Below are positions 34,016 through 42,831 of a DNA stretch of 55,248 bases, one piece after another. A model generated the notes under the pieces. That model did no database searches, was not told where the DNA came from, and worked only from the letters and a program-made list of their open reading frames with translations. The DNA lies in NCBI GenBank assembly GCA_963722815.1, contig CAVROM010000017.1:1-55248 (forward strand), in the 5' to 3' direction. This DNA comes from DASQFQ01 sp963722815 (GTDB taxonomy: Bacteria > Actinomycetota > Thermoleophilia > Solirubrobacterales > Solirubrobacteraceae). The translations under genes were made by a program, and so were the position numbers. Position 1 is the first letter of the stretch. Each line of letters opens with the position of its first letter.

Positions 34016-36680
34016 ATGCCGATCGGACAAGGCATGGACTGGTTGGGAGACGTCGTTGCGACGTGGTTCCTCGTCGCCGTGTTCTCCGCCTGCGGGGCGG
34101 CCGTGCGCGGCACGGGCGCTGCGGCTGCCGGCTGAGCGCGCCGCCTGGGGCCCGATCGGGCTCGGGCTGCTGCTGTACGCCGGCGGCAGCACGCTCTACA
34201 ACCTGGAGCTCGCGGCCGCCGGCGACCTGAGCTTCCGTCGCGCGCCGACGCGCTGTGGCTGATGCTCGCACCGCTGACGCTCGCCGGCATGATCGGGCTG
34301 GTCCGGGCGCGCCACGTGCACGTGAACGCCAGCCTGTGGCTGGACGGGATGATCGGCGGCACCGTGGTGGCGGCCCTCGCCGCCGTCTTCGCGCTCGACC
34401 CGATCCTCGCGACGAGCGTGCGGGAGAGCTGGGCCAGCGCCGCCCACCTCGCCTACCCGCTCGGCGACCTGCTGCTGATGGGCTTCGCCGTCGTGCTGTG
34501 GGGGGCGGGCGGCTGGCGCATCGACGCCTGGTTCGGCCTCGCCGCGGCATTCGCGCTGATCGCCATGAGCGACGCCATCTACGTCGCCGCGCAGCTCGGC
34601 GGGGGCTGGTCGCCCGGCACGTCGAACGACGTCGGCTACGCCGCCGGCTCGCTGCTGATCGCCCTCGCCGCCTGGGGCTCGCGGCGCACGGGCGGCGAGG
34701 CCTCGCCGACGGCCCGCGTGGCGCTGCCGATCGCGTTCACGGTCACGGCCTTCCTGCTCGTGGTCTACGAGGCGTTCACGGAGCTGGACCCGGTCGCGGT
34801 CGCGATGATCCGCCTGACGCTGCTCGCCGTCGTGGTCCGGCTCGGGCTCACGCTGTGGTGGCTGTCGCGCCAGCGCGCCGACCTCGAAGCGCTCGCCGCG
34901 TCCGACCCGCTGACCGGGCTGGGCAACTACCGCGCGTTCCAGGAGCACCTGCAGCGCGCGGTCGCCGGCGAGGAGCCGGTCAGCCTGATCGTGCTCGATC
35001 TGGACCACTTCAAGGTGCTCAACGACACGTTCGGTCATGCCGAGGGCGACCGCGTCCTCCAGGCCACCGCCACCACGCTCTCGCGCACGGTAGGGAGGCG
35101 GGCTTCGTCGCCCGCGTCGGCGGCGAGGAGTTCGCGATCGCGCTCTCCGGCGCCGGCGAGGAGGCCGCGGTGGCGGTCGCCGAGCGCTGCCGCGGAGCGC
35201 TCGCCTCGCTCGCGTCGGCCGGCATGCCGCTGGCGTGCTCGGCAGGCGTCGCCTCCTACCCGGCCCACGCCGGCGGCGTCGCGCAGCTGCTGCACGCCGC
35301 CGACGGCGCGCTGTACTGGGCCAAGCGCTCGGGCCGCGATCGCGTGCGGGCCTTCGACCCGCGCCACGTCGTCGCGCTCTCGCTGGCCGAGCAGCGCCGT
35401 GAGCTCGAGGCCGTGCTGAGCGCGCCGGGCGCCGTCGCGCCGGTCTTCCAGCCCGTGATGGAGGTCGCCACCGGCCGCGTCGCGGGTTACGAGGCGCTGG
35501 CGCGCTTCGCGCCGCCCTACGCGCGCCCGCCGCTGACCTGGTTCGAGCAGGCGCACCGCTGCGGGCTCGGCGCCACGCTCGAGGCGTGCGCGATCCGCGC
35601 CGCGCTCGCCGTGCCCGGCCGCCCGCCCGGCACCTTCCTGGCGCTCAACGTCTCGCCGGCCGCGCTCCTCTCGCCGGACGTCAAGCGCGCGCTGCCGTTC
35701 GACCTCGACGGCATCGTGATCGAGCTCACCGAGCACGAGGCGTTCAACGAGGACGGCGCGCTGGAGCTCGAGCTCGCCGCCCTGCGCGAGCGCGGCGCCC
35801 GGATCGCGCTCGACGACGCCGGCGCCGGCTACGCCGGCCTCCAGCAGCTGGTCCGCCTGCGGCCGGAGATCGTCAAGGTCGACCGCTCGCTGATCGCCGG
35901 CATCCACGAGGACGCCTCGAAGCTCGCCCTGCTGCAGGCGCTGGCGGGCTTCGCGGGCACCACCGGCGCCGCCGTCTGCGCGGAGGGGGTCGAGGAGCTC
36001 GCCGAGCTGCGCGCGCTGGCCGGCTTCGACGTGACCTACGCCCAGGGCTACGCGCTCGCGCGCCCAGCCCCGCGTGGCCGGCGATCCCGGCCGCCGTGGC
36101 CGAGGCGGCCGCCTCGGCCGACGACCACGGCATGCGCCGGGCGGGCGCGGTGGTCACCGGCTCAGCGCCCTCGCTCGGCGACCTGGCCGAGGTGCTCGAC
36201 CGGGCGGAGACGATCCGGGAGCTCAACCTCGCGCTCGGCGGCGTGGCGCGCCTGCTGGGTGCCGAGGAGGCGGGCATCGCTCGCCTCGATCCCGTCGCGG
36301 GCTGCCTGATCACGGTCAGCGACCACGAGTGGTCGCCCGAGGGCGAGCGCTGGGCGCTCGAGGACTACCCGACCTCCGCGCACGTGGTCGCCGACCAGGT
36401 GATCGGCCAGGTCATCGTCGGCGATCCCGCCGGCGACCCGGCCGAGCTCGAGGTGCTCGAGATGGCGGGCATGCGCGCCGTGCTGCTGCTGCCGCTGGTG
36501 TTCGAGGGCACGACGATCGCGCTGCTCGAGATCTACCGCCGCGCCCCGCAGGCGTGGACCAACACGCAGGTCGACCGCGCGCGCGTGCTGGCCAACGACA
36601 TCGCCGCCGCGCTGGCCCGGAACGTCGCCGGCCCGCGCCGGATCCGCACGCCGCAGCCGCACCCGGCGCGCCGCGCGTAA
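34016..36680 (+). CDS. Membrane GGDEF-EAL protein with C-terminal GAF domain, apparent frameshifts
   Basis: Joined across frames this is a cyclic-di-GMP enzyme of about 890 residues. It has an N-terminal region of about nine membrane helices, then GGDEF (SDPLTGLGNYRAFQEHL ... VARVGGEEFAIALSG; GGEEF, so diguanylate cyclase competent). Next is EAL (FQPVMEVATGRVAGYEALARF, VIELTEHEAF, ALDDAGAGYAGL, EIVKVDRSLI, so phosphodiesterase residues are present). Last is a GAF domain ending VRLANDIAAALAR-like. The canonical EAL triplet is present as EAL in YEALAR. Frame changes near 34113, 34232, 35095 and 36068 are repaired by adding back one or two bases. The ATG at 34016 follows GCGGGAGG. It may both make and degrade c-di-GMP. 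Confidence 0.85.
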
Positions 36681-36857
36681 TCGCGCTGACACGAGGGCCG
36701 GAAACGCCGTCGGCGAGCTACGCTGATCTCACACGCCGGTTCGCTTCGTAAAGCGAGGTGGAGCGGCGCCCCGGAGGAAGCTTCAGACGTCGTCGCGCAG
36801 GCACGCGGCGAGCGGATGGCGCCAGCCGTTCCTTTCAACCAAGGGAGCACAGGCGCC

Positions 36858-37592
36858 ATGTCGCGCACCGATCCACACAACCTGATCAGGGAGTACCAGC
36901 GGACGAGAGACCCACGGCTCCGTGAGCAGCTCGTCCACCGCTACCTGCCTCTCGCCCGCAGCCTCGCCCGGCGCTTTGCCAGCGGCGGCGAGCCGCTGGA
37001 GGACCTCGAGCAGGTCGCTGCCCTCGCGCTCGTGAAGGCCGTCGACGGCTTCGACGCCGAGCGCGGCACGGCGTTCTCCTCCTACGCGGTGCCGAGCATC
37101 GCGGGCGCCATCAAGCGCCACTTCCGCGACCACGGCTGGTCGGTCCGCGTCCCGCGTGAGCTGCAGGAGCGCGCGATGCGCGTCAACCAGCTCGAGAAGG
37201 AGCTGAGCGGCGCGCTGGGCGAGGCGCCGACGCTGAGCGAGCTGGCCGAGGCCACGGCGCTCGGCGCCGAGGACGTGCTCGAGGCGCGCGTCGCCTACCG
37301 CGCGCTGCACGCGAGCTCGCTCGACGCGCCCACGCTGGACGCCGACGGCGAGTCCCCGGCGCTGATCGAGACGATGGGCGGCGACGACGACGGCTACAGC
37401 ACGGTGCTCGACCGCTCGGCGCTCGACTCGCTGCTCGGCAGCCTCGACGAGCGCGACCGCGCGATCATCGAGCTGTACTTCCGCGAGGAGCTCACGCAGT
37501 CGGAGATCGGAGAGCGGCTCGGCTACTCGCAAATGCACATCTCGCGCCTGCTGCGGCGCGCTGTCGGCGAGCTGGAGAAGGCAGCGGCATAG
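36858..37592 (+). CDS. SigB/SigF/SigG-type RNA polymerase sigma factor
   Basis: A 244-residue sigma-70 family protein with region 2 (LVHRYLPLARSLARRFASGGEPLEDLEQVAALALVKAVDGFD ... FSSYAVPSIAGAIKRHFRDHGW), region 3 (VRVPRELQERAMRVNQLEKELSGALGEAPTLSELA) and region 4 (LDERDRAIIELYFREELTQSEIGERLGYSQMHISRLLRRA). Length and the lack of region 1 place it among general-stress or sporulation-type factors (SigB/F/G). The ATG at 36858 has AAGGGAGC upstream; an in-frame start at 36816 is less likely. No RsbW/RsbV-type anti-sigma gene is adjacent, so control must be encoded elsewhere. A perfect inverted repeat begins at its stop codon. Confidence 0.92.
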   Translation: MSRTDPHNLIREYQRTRDPRLREQLVHRYLPLARSLARRFASGGEPLEDLEQVAALALVKAVDGFDAERGTAFSSYAVPSIAGAIKRHFRDHGWSVRVPRELQERAMRVNQLEKELSGALGEAPTLSELAEATALGAEDVLEARVAYRALHASSLDAPTLDADGESPALIETMGGDDDGYSTVLDRSALDSLLGSLDERDRAIIELYFREELTQSEIGERLGYSQMHISRLLRRAVGELEKAAA

Positions 37593-37758
37593 ATGGCTGA
37601 TCCCACGACCCCCGTACCCGTCTGCAGGCGTCCCGCGGCGCAGGTCGGCACCCGCCGGAAGGGGGAGGGGGCGCTGCCACGATCCGCCTTCGGCGTGCAC
37701 CGTCCTGCATCCAAGGGTCACGCACATCCGGGCACGGCGGCCATGGGATCAGCCATCT
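37591..37758. repeat. 15-bp perfect inverted repeat around the sigma-pgm gap
   Basis: AGATGGCTGATCCCA (37591-37605) and TGGGATCAGCCATCT (37744-37758) are perfect inverted copies enclosing 138 bases. The left arm begins within the sigma-factor stop codon and the right arm ends 19 bases before the pgm start. The enclosed sequence has further local pairing (CCGCGG, CCGCC) and a GGGGGAGGGGG tract but no coding frame or known riboswitch motif I can identify. It could be a long stem-loop RNA, a regulatory or terminator structure, or a small inverted-end element. Confidence 0.6.
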
Positions 37759-37777
37759 GTCGCTAGCTTGCCGGGGG

Positions 37778-39406
37778 ATGAGCGATGACCCCCGCGCCGG
37801 GAAGCTGCCCGGCGATGACGACCTGATCGACGTCGATGCGCTGATCGCGGCGTACCACGACGAGCGCCCGGACCCGTCGGAGGAGACCCAGCGCGTCTCC
37901 TTCGGCACCTCCGGGCACCGCGGCACCGCGACCGCCCGCACGTTCAACGAGGCGCACGTGCTGGCGATCGCGGAGGCGGTGGCGCGCCACCGCAAGGCGG
38001 AGGGCATCGCCGGCCCGCTCTTCCTCGGCCGCGACACGCATGCGCTATCCGAGCCGGCGACGCGCACGATCGTCGAGGTGCTGGGCGCGCACGGCGTCGA
38101 CGTCGTGCTCGACGCCGACGACGGCGCCACGCCGACGCCGGTGATCTCGCACGCGATCCTCACCCACAACCGCGGCGGCGGGCGCGGGACGGCCGACGGC
38201 ATCGTCGTCACGCCCTCGCACAACCCGCCCGGCGACGGCGGCTTCAAGTACAACCCGCCGCACGGCGGCCCGGCCGACACCGACGTGACCGGCGCGATCC
38301 AGGACGCTGCGAACGAGCTGCTGGAGGCGGAACTGAAGGGCGTCGAGCGGATCCGCTTCGAGGACGCCGAGGTGCATAAGCGCGACTACGTGAGCGCCTA
38401 CGTCGACGACCTCGAGGCGGTGATCGACCTCGACGCGATCCGCGGCGCCGGCCTCAAGTTCGGCGTCGACCCGCTCGGCGGCGCGAGCCTGCGCTACTGG
38501 GAGGCGATCGCCGAGCGCGCGGGACTCGACCTCGAGATCGTCAACCGCGAGCTCGACCCGACCTTCCGCTTCGTCCCGCTCGACTGGGACGGCAAGATCC
38601 GCATGGACTGCTCGTCGCCCTACGCGATGGGGCGGCTGCGCGACATGGCCGATCGCTTCGACGTCGCGTTCGCCAATGACCCCGACGCCGACCGCCACGG
38701 GATCGTGGTGCCGTCGGCGGGGCTGCTGAACCCCAACCACCACCTCGCGGTCTGCATCGAGTACCTGTTCGGCGGCGCCCGCGACTGGGACGGCGCCGGG
38801 ATCGGCAAGACGCTCGTCTCCTCGAGCGTGATCGACCGCGTCGCCGAGGACCTGGGCCGCACGCTCGTCGAGGTGCCGGTCGGCTTCAAGTGGTTCGTCG
38901 AGGGGCTGCTCGACGGCTCGATCGGCTTCGGCGGGGAGGAGAGCGCGGGCGCCTCGTTCCTGCGCCGCGATGGCAGCCCGTGGTCGACCGACAAGGACGG
39001 GCTGATCCCGTGCCTGCTGGCCGCCGAGATGACCGCGCGCGACGGGCGCGACCCCGGCGAGCGCTACCGCGGGCTGGTCGAGCGCTTCGGCGAGTTCGAC
39101 TACAGGCGCACGGACGTCGCGGCGACGCCGGACGAGAAGGCGGTGCTGAAGAAGCTCTCGCCCGACCAGGTGTCCTCCGACGAGCTCGCGGGCGAGGAGA
39201 TCACCGCCGTGCTCACCGACGCCCCGGGCAACGGCGCCGCGATCGGCGGGCTCAAGGTCGTCAGCGCGGGCGGCTGGTTCGCGGCGCGACCGTCCGGCAC
39301 CGAGGATGTCTACAAGGTCTACGCCGAGTCCTTCCGCGGCGAGCAGCACCTCGACCGCATCGTCGAGGAGGCCCAGGAGATCGTGAAGGGCGCGCTCAGC
39401 GGATGA
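37778..39406 (+). CDS. pgm: Phosphoglucomutase (alpha-D-glucose phosphate-specific)
   Basis: A 542-residue phosphohexomutase converting glucose-1-phosphate and glucose-6-phosphate. The active-site phosphoserine is Ser147 in VVTPSHNPPGDGGFKYN. The magnesium loop is NDPDADRHGIV, the sugar-binding loop is GGEESAGASFLRR, and the phosphate-binding end is RPSGTEDVYKVYAES. The N-terminus has SFGTSGHRGTA. All motifs fit the Pgm type rather than phosphomannomutase. Its TGA overlaps the ATG of the NADH dehydrogenase gene (ATGA). It links to glycogen/trehalose metabolism, as a trehalose-synthase-like gene lies nearby. Confidence 0.95.
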   Translation: MSDDPRAGKLPGDDDLIDVDALIAAYHDERPDPSEETQRVSFGTSGHRGTATARTFNEAHVLAIAEAVARHRKAEGIAGPLFLGRDTHALSEPATRTIVEVLGAHGVDVVLDADDGATPTPVISHAILTHNRGGGRGTADGIVVTPSHNPPGDGGFKYNPPHGGPADTDVTGAIQDAANELLEAELKGVERIRFEDAEVHKRDYVSAYVDDLEAVIDLDAIRGAGLKFGVDPLGGASLRYWEAIAERAGLDLEIVNRELDPTFRFVPLDWDGKIRMDCSSPYAMGRLRDMADRFDVAFANDPDADRHGIVVPSAGLLNPNHHLAVCIEYLFGGARDWDGAGIGKTLVSSSVIDRVAEDLGRTLVEVPVGFKWFVEGLLDGSIGFGGEESAGASFLRRDGSPWSTDKDGLIPCLLAAEMTARDGRDPGERYRGLVERFGEFDYRRTDVAATPDEKAVLKKLSPDQVSSDELAGEEITAVLTDAPGNGAAIGGLKVVSAGGWFAARPSGTEDVYKVYAESFRGEQHLDRIVEEAQEIVKGALSG

Positions 39407-40863
39407 ACTGGGCCTACCTCGGACCGCTGCTCGGCCTCGCCGTCGCGCTCGTGCTCGGCGGCATCGCGCTGGCCCTGATCCGGCGCCCGCCGGTGAACTT
39501 CTACAGCGGGCCCGAGCCGCCCAAGCCCCACACCGGCCCGCGCGTGGTCGTGATCGGCGGCGGCTTCGGCGGGCTGCAGGCGATCCAAAAGCTCCGCAAG
39601 CACGACGACGTCGAGGTGACGCTGATCGACCGGCGGAACTTCCACCTGTTCCAGCCGCTCGTCTACCAGGTCGCGACCGGCGCGCTGTCACCGGGCGAGA
39701 TCGCCACGCCGCTGCGCTCGATCTTCAAGCGCTCGTCCAACGTGCGCGTGCTGCTGGGCGAGGTCGGCGAGGTCGACCTCGCGAACCGCGTAGTCAAGGT
39801 GCAGCCGCCGCTGCCGGACGTGCCGGCCGTCGAGGTCCCCTACGACACCCTGCTCGTCGCGGCGGGCTCGAAGTACTCCTACTTCGGCCACGACGAGTGG
39901 GAGACCTACGCGCAGGAGATCAAGTCGCTGGAGCATGCGATCGAGGTGCGCGGGAAGATCCTCGCGGCGTTCGAGGCGGCCGAGCTCGAGACCGACCCGG
40001 CGAAGCGTGCCGAGTGGCTGACCTTCGCGGTCGTCGGCGCCGGCCCGACCGGCGTCGAGATGGCGGGCCAGATCGCCGAGCTCGCCCGCGACACGCTGCC
40101 GCGCGACTTCCGCGCGATGGACCCCACCGCGGGGCGGATCCTGCTGGTGGAGGCCGGGCCGCGCGTGCTCGCCGCCTTCCCGCCCGACCTGTCGGCGAGC
40201 GCCGAGCGCCAGCTCGACCACCTCGGCGTGACGTCGATGCTCGACTCGATGGTGGTCGGGATCGACGACACCGGGATCGAGCTCGAGTCGCCGGGCGGCG
40301 AGCGCCGGCGCGTCGGAGCGCACACGGTCGTGTGGGCGGCTGGGGTGGCGGCGGCGTCGCTGGCCGGGCGGCTGGCGGCGGCCTCGGGCGCCGAGGTCGA
40401 CCGCGCCGGCCGGATCACCGTCGAGCCCGACCTGTCGCTGCCGGGGCACCCCGAGGTGCTGGCGTTCGGCGACATGGCGGTGGTCAAGGACGGCGAGGGC
40501 GGCGTGCAGAAGCTGCCGGGCGTCGCGCCGGTGGCGATGCAGCAGGGACGCTACGCCGCGAAGGTGGTGCTGCGGCGGCTCCACGACCGCGAGGTCAAGC
40601 CGTTCAAGTACGTCGACAAGGGCAACCTCGCGACGATCGGCCGGGCCCGCGCCGTGGCCGAGATCAAGCGCGTGCACTTCGGCGGCGCGCTCGCCTGGCT
40701 GCTGTGGCTCGGGATCCACATCTTCTATCTGATCGGCTTCCAGAACCGGCTGCTGGTCGTGCTGCGCTGGAGCTTCTCGTTCCTCACCCGTGGGCGGGGT
40801 GCCCGCCTGATCACAGGCGAGAGCGCTCCGGTTGCCGTTCGGGTGTCCACACCCCCTAAGTAG
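39403..40863 (+). CDS. ndh: Type II NADH dehydrogenase (NDH-2)
   Basis: A 486-residue flavoprotein transferring electrons from NADH to the quinone pool without proton pumping. An N-terminal membrane helix (LGPLLGLAVALVLGGIALALI) precedes the FAD Rossmann motif VVVIGGGFGGLQAI. The quinone-side DRRNFHLFQPLVYQVATGAL follows, then the NADH motif AVVGAGPTGVEMAGQI and the FAD-binding ALAFGD-type block EVLAFGDMAVV. The C-terminus has an amphipathic/membrane segment (ALAWLLWLGIHIFYLIGFQNR), typical of NDH-2. The extra N-terminal anchor is less usual. It overlaps the pgm end by four bases. Confidence 0.93.
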   Translation: MNWAYLGPLLGLAVALVLGGIALALIRRPPVNFYSGPEPPKPHTGPRVVVIGGGFGGLQAIQKLRKHDDVEVTLIDRRNFHLFQPLVYQVATGALSPGEIATPLRSIFKRSSNVRVLLGEVGEVDLANRVVKVQPPLPDVPAVEVPYDTLLVAAGSKYSYFGHDEWETYAQEIKSLEHAIEVRGKILAAFEAAELETDPAKRAEWLTFAVVGAGPTGVEMAGQIAELARDTLPRDFRAMDPTAGRILLVEAGPRVLAAFPPDLSASAERQLDHLGVTSMLDSMVVGIDDTGIELESPGGERRRVGAHTVVWAAGVAAASLAGRLAAASGAEVDRAGRITVEPDLSLPGHPEVLAFGDMAVVKDGEGGVQKLPGVAPVAMQQGRYAAKVVLRRLHDREVKPFKYVDKGNLATIGRARAVAEIKRVHFGGALAWLLWLGIHIFYLIGFQNRLLVVLRWSFSFLTRGRGARLITGESAPVAVRVSTPPK

Positions 40864-40913
40864 AGGCTCCCATGTAGGGAACGCGGCTCGGCTGGCGCAT
40901 CATCAATCACCTG

Positions 40914-41675
40914 ATGATCACCCGCCCACTCAGCCTCGTAGGACGCCGTGAGCTCTTCCTGTTCCTGGGCGCCTATCTCCTGTACTCGACGTCCCGCTAC
41001 GTCTCCGTCGGGGACGTCGGCACGGCCACCGATCACGCGCGCTGGGTCGTCGATCTGCAGAAGAGCGTCGGCGTCAACGTCGAGAGCTCGGTCCAGGCGG
41101 CGCTCGACGGCACCGTGGTGATCTGGATCCTCAACAACCTGTACCTGCTGGCGCAGATGGTGGTCGTGCCCGGCACGCTGATCTACCTCTACCGCCGCAA
41201 CCACGAGGTCTACGTCAAGCTGCGCAACACGGTCCTGGCGACCTGGCTGATCGCGATGCCGATCTACGCCCTCTTCCCCGTTGCCCCGCCGCGCCTGGCC
41301 GGCATCGGGATGCTCGACACGATCACCAGCGGCGGCGGCGTCCGGCTCGACTCCTCGCTGACGACCTCCTTCTACAACCCGCTGGCCGCGGTCCCGAGCC
41401 TGCACGCCGGCTTCGCGCTGGCCGTCGGCGTCGCGCTGGCGGCCCACTTCCGCAACCCCCTCGCCAAGCTGGTGTCGTGGGCCTGGGCGCCGACGATCGG
41501 CCTCGCCGTCGTCGCCACCGGCAACCACTTCTTCTTCGACATCGCCGCCGGCATCGTCGTGACCATCGCGGGCTACGTGGTCGGCAACGCGGTCGACCGC
41601 CACTTCGCCGGCCGGCGGCCGTGGCGGCGCCCGGTGCTCCACGTGCCGAGCGGCCCCGGCGCGCAGCCAGCCTGA
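40914..41675 (+). CDS. PAP2-family membrane phosphatase (AUR1-like)
   Basis: A 253-residue membrane protein with about six helices. The PAP2 signature appears as AAVPSLHAGFALAVG (motif 2) and VATGNHFFFDIAAG (motif 3: GNH...D), giving the catalytic His residues. The N-terminal half (LFLFLGAYLLYSTSRYV, VVIWILNNLYLLAQMV) resembles AUR1/inositol phosphorylceramide synthase-type proteins of actinobacteria. These transfer or remove phosphate-linked headgroups of lipids. The start is the ATG at 40914, 50 bases after ndh. Confidence 0.88.
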   Translation: MITRPLSLVGRRELFLFLGAYLLYSTSRYVSVGDVGTATDHARWVVDLQKSVGVNVESSVQAALDGTVVIWILNNLYLLAQMVVVPGTLIYLYRRNHEVYVKLRNTVLATWLIAMPIYALFPVAPPRLAGIGMLDTITSGGGVRLDSSLTTSFYNPLAAVPSLHAGFALAVGVALAAHFRNPLAKLVSWAWAPTIGLAVVATGNHFFFDIAAGIVVTIAGYVVGNAVDRHFAGRRPWRRPVLHVPSGPGAQPA

Positions 41676-41711
41676 GTCAGCCGCAACGCCTGCGGGTAGG
41701 ATCGTCCGTGC

Positions 41712-42626
41712 TTGTCCCTCGGGCACGTCGACCTCCTCTGGCTGGTCGCGGGCGTGGTGTTGCACCTCAGCTCGCAGCTTGCCCGTGGGCGCGGCTGGCA
41801 CTCGGTCGTCTGCTCGGCCCATCCCGAGGGCGGGCACCCGCGCCGGCGTGACGTCCTGCTGACGTGGATCGCGGGCGCCGGCGCCTCCGGCGTGCTGTCG
41901 GCCCGCGGCGGCGACGCCCTGCGGATCGTGCTGCTGCGGCGGCTCATGACGACGACCTGCCCGCGGCTGGTCGGCACGCTGGCCGCCGAGACCGTCGCGG
42001 AGACCGCCCTCGGCGCGCTGCTGACCGTGTGGGCGCTGAGCGCCGGCCTGATCCCCGGGCTGCACCGGCCCGGCCTGGCGACCGCGGCGCTGCTGGGCGC
42101 AGGCGCGCTCGCCCTGTTCCTCGTGCTGCGGCAGCTGGCCCGGCGCGTGCCCGCGCTGGCGCGCGCCTGCTCCGACGCCGGCCGTGGCCTGTCGCTGCTC
42201 GGCAGCCCCGGCTGCTACCTGCGGCGCGTCGCGTCGTGGAGCGTGCTCAGCCGCACGCTGCGGCTCGGCTCGCTGCTGTGCATGCTCGCCGCCTTCGCGC
42301 TCCCGGTCACGCTGACCGCCGCGCTCGTGGTGATGGTGGCCCACAGCTCCGGCCGGCTGGTGCCGTTCGGCCCCGCCGGCGCCGGCGCGAGCCTCGGCCT
42401 GCTCGTCGCCGCCTTCCCGGCCGTCACGCACTCGACGGCGACGGCGAGCGAGATCACCGCGTTCTACATCGGTGCGACCGGCACGCTGACCGCGGTCGGC
42501 ATCGTGCTCTCCGGCCTCATCCTCGTCCGCGAGCTCGGCCTGGCCGGCGCCCGCGACGTGGCGAGCCAGGCGCTCGAGCGCCTGCGCGCACCGCGCAAGG
42601 CGCCCGTGCGCGTGCCCGCGGCCTAG
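41712..42626 (+). CDS. UPF0104/LPG-synthase-TM-like membrane protein
   Basis: A 304-residue integral membrane protein with 7-8 helices and a start at TTG 41712. The pattern WIAGAGASGVLSARGGDALRIVLLRR followed by AETVAETALGALLTVW is typical of the lysylphosphatidylglycerol-synthetase transmembrane (flippase-like) family. The soluble LPG synthase domain is absent. Later helices have ALVVMVAHSSGRLVPFGPAGAGASLGLLVAAFP. It follows the PAP2 gene by 36 bases; together they suggest envelope-lipid remodelling. The TTG start is chosen as the first possible start and is uncertain. Confidence 0.78.
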   Translation: MSLGHVDLLWLVAGVVLHLSSQLARGRGWHSVVCSAHPEGGHPRRRDVLLTWIAGAGASGVLSARGGDALRIVLLRRLMTTTCPRLVGTLAAETVAETALGALLTVWALSAGLIPGLHRPGLATAALLGAGALALFLVLRQLARRVPALARACSDAGRGLSLLGSPGCYLRRVASWSVLSRTLRLGSLLCMLAAFALPVTLTAALVVMVAHSSGRLVPFGPAGAGASLGLLVAAFPAVTHSTATASEITAFYIGATGTLTAVGIVLSGLILVRELGLAGARDVASQALERLRAPRKAPVRVPAA

Positions 42627-42683
42627 CTGTCGGCGAACGTCAACGGCGGCATTGAGGAGGCGGGTGCGAACCGTCCGGGGCCG

Positions 42684-42780
42684 ACGAATGTCACCTCAAC
42701 CGCGGATAGCGCGGTCCAGACGACATTCGTGCCACCAATGTCACCTCGAGGTCGCATAGCGACCCTGAGCTGACACTCGT
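42684..42780. repeat. Two tandem 50-bp hairpin units in a convergent gap
   Basis: Unit 1 (42684-42730) has outer arms ACGAATGTC and GACATTCGT (9 bp, perfect) around an inner stem ACCGCG-GATAG-CGCGGT. Unit 2 (42734-42780), exactly 50 bases later, has arms AATGTCA/TGACACT and inner stem GGTCGC-ATA-GCGACC. Shared blocks are AATGTCACCTC, ATAGCG and CTCGTGCC/TTCGTGCC. The inner stems differ in sequence but both sides change together, preserving pairing. The unit lies between the stops of the UPF0104 gene and rsgA. It may act as a two-way terminator or a REP-like structured repeat. Confidence 0.75.
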
Positions 42781-42831
42781 GCCGCCGCGGCGGCTCGGAC
42801 CCGACCTCTACCCAGCCGCCGTTGCCGTTCG

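Noticed and set aside
37591..37758. Known riboswitch (cobalamin, c-di-GMP or c-di-AMP) before pgm
   Set aside because: I could not place the conserved core elements of these classes; only the long inverted repeat and local GC pairs are visible.
42684..42780. CRISPR array or riboswitch for the tandem units
   Set aside because: There are only two units, no spacers of constant size, no cas genes nearby, and the position is downstream of both convergent genes rather than in a leader.
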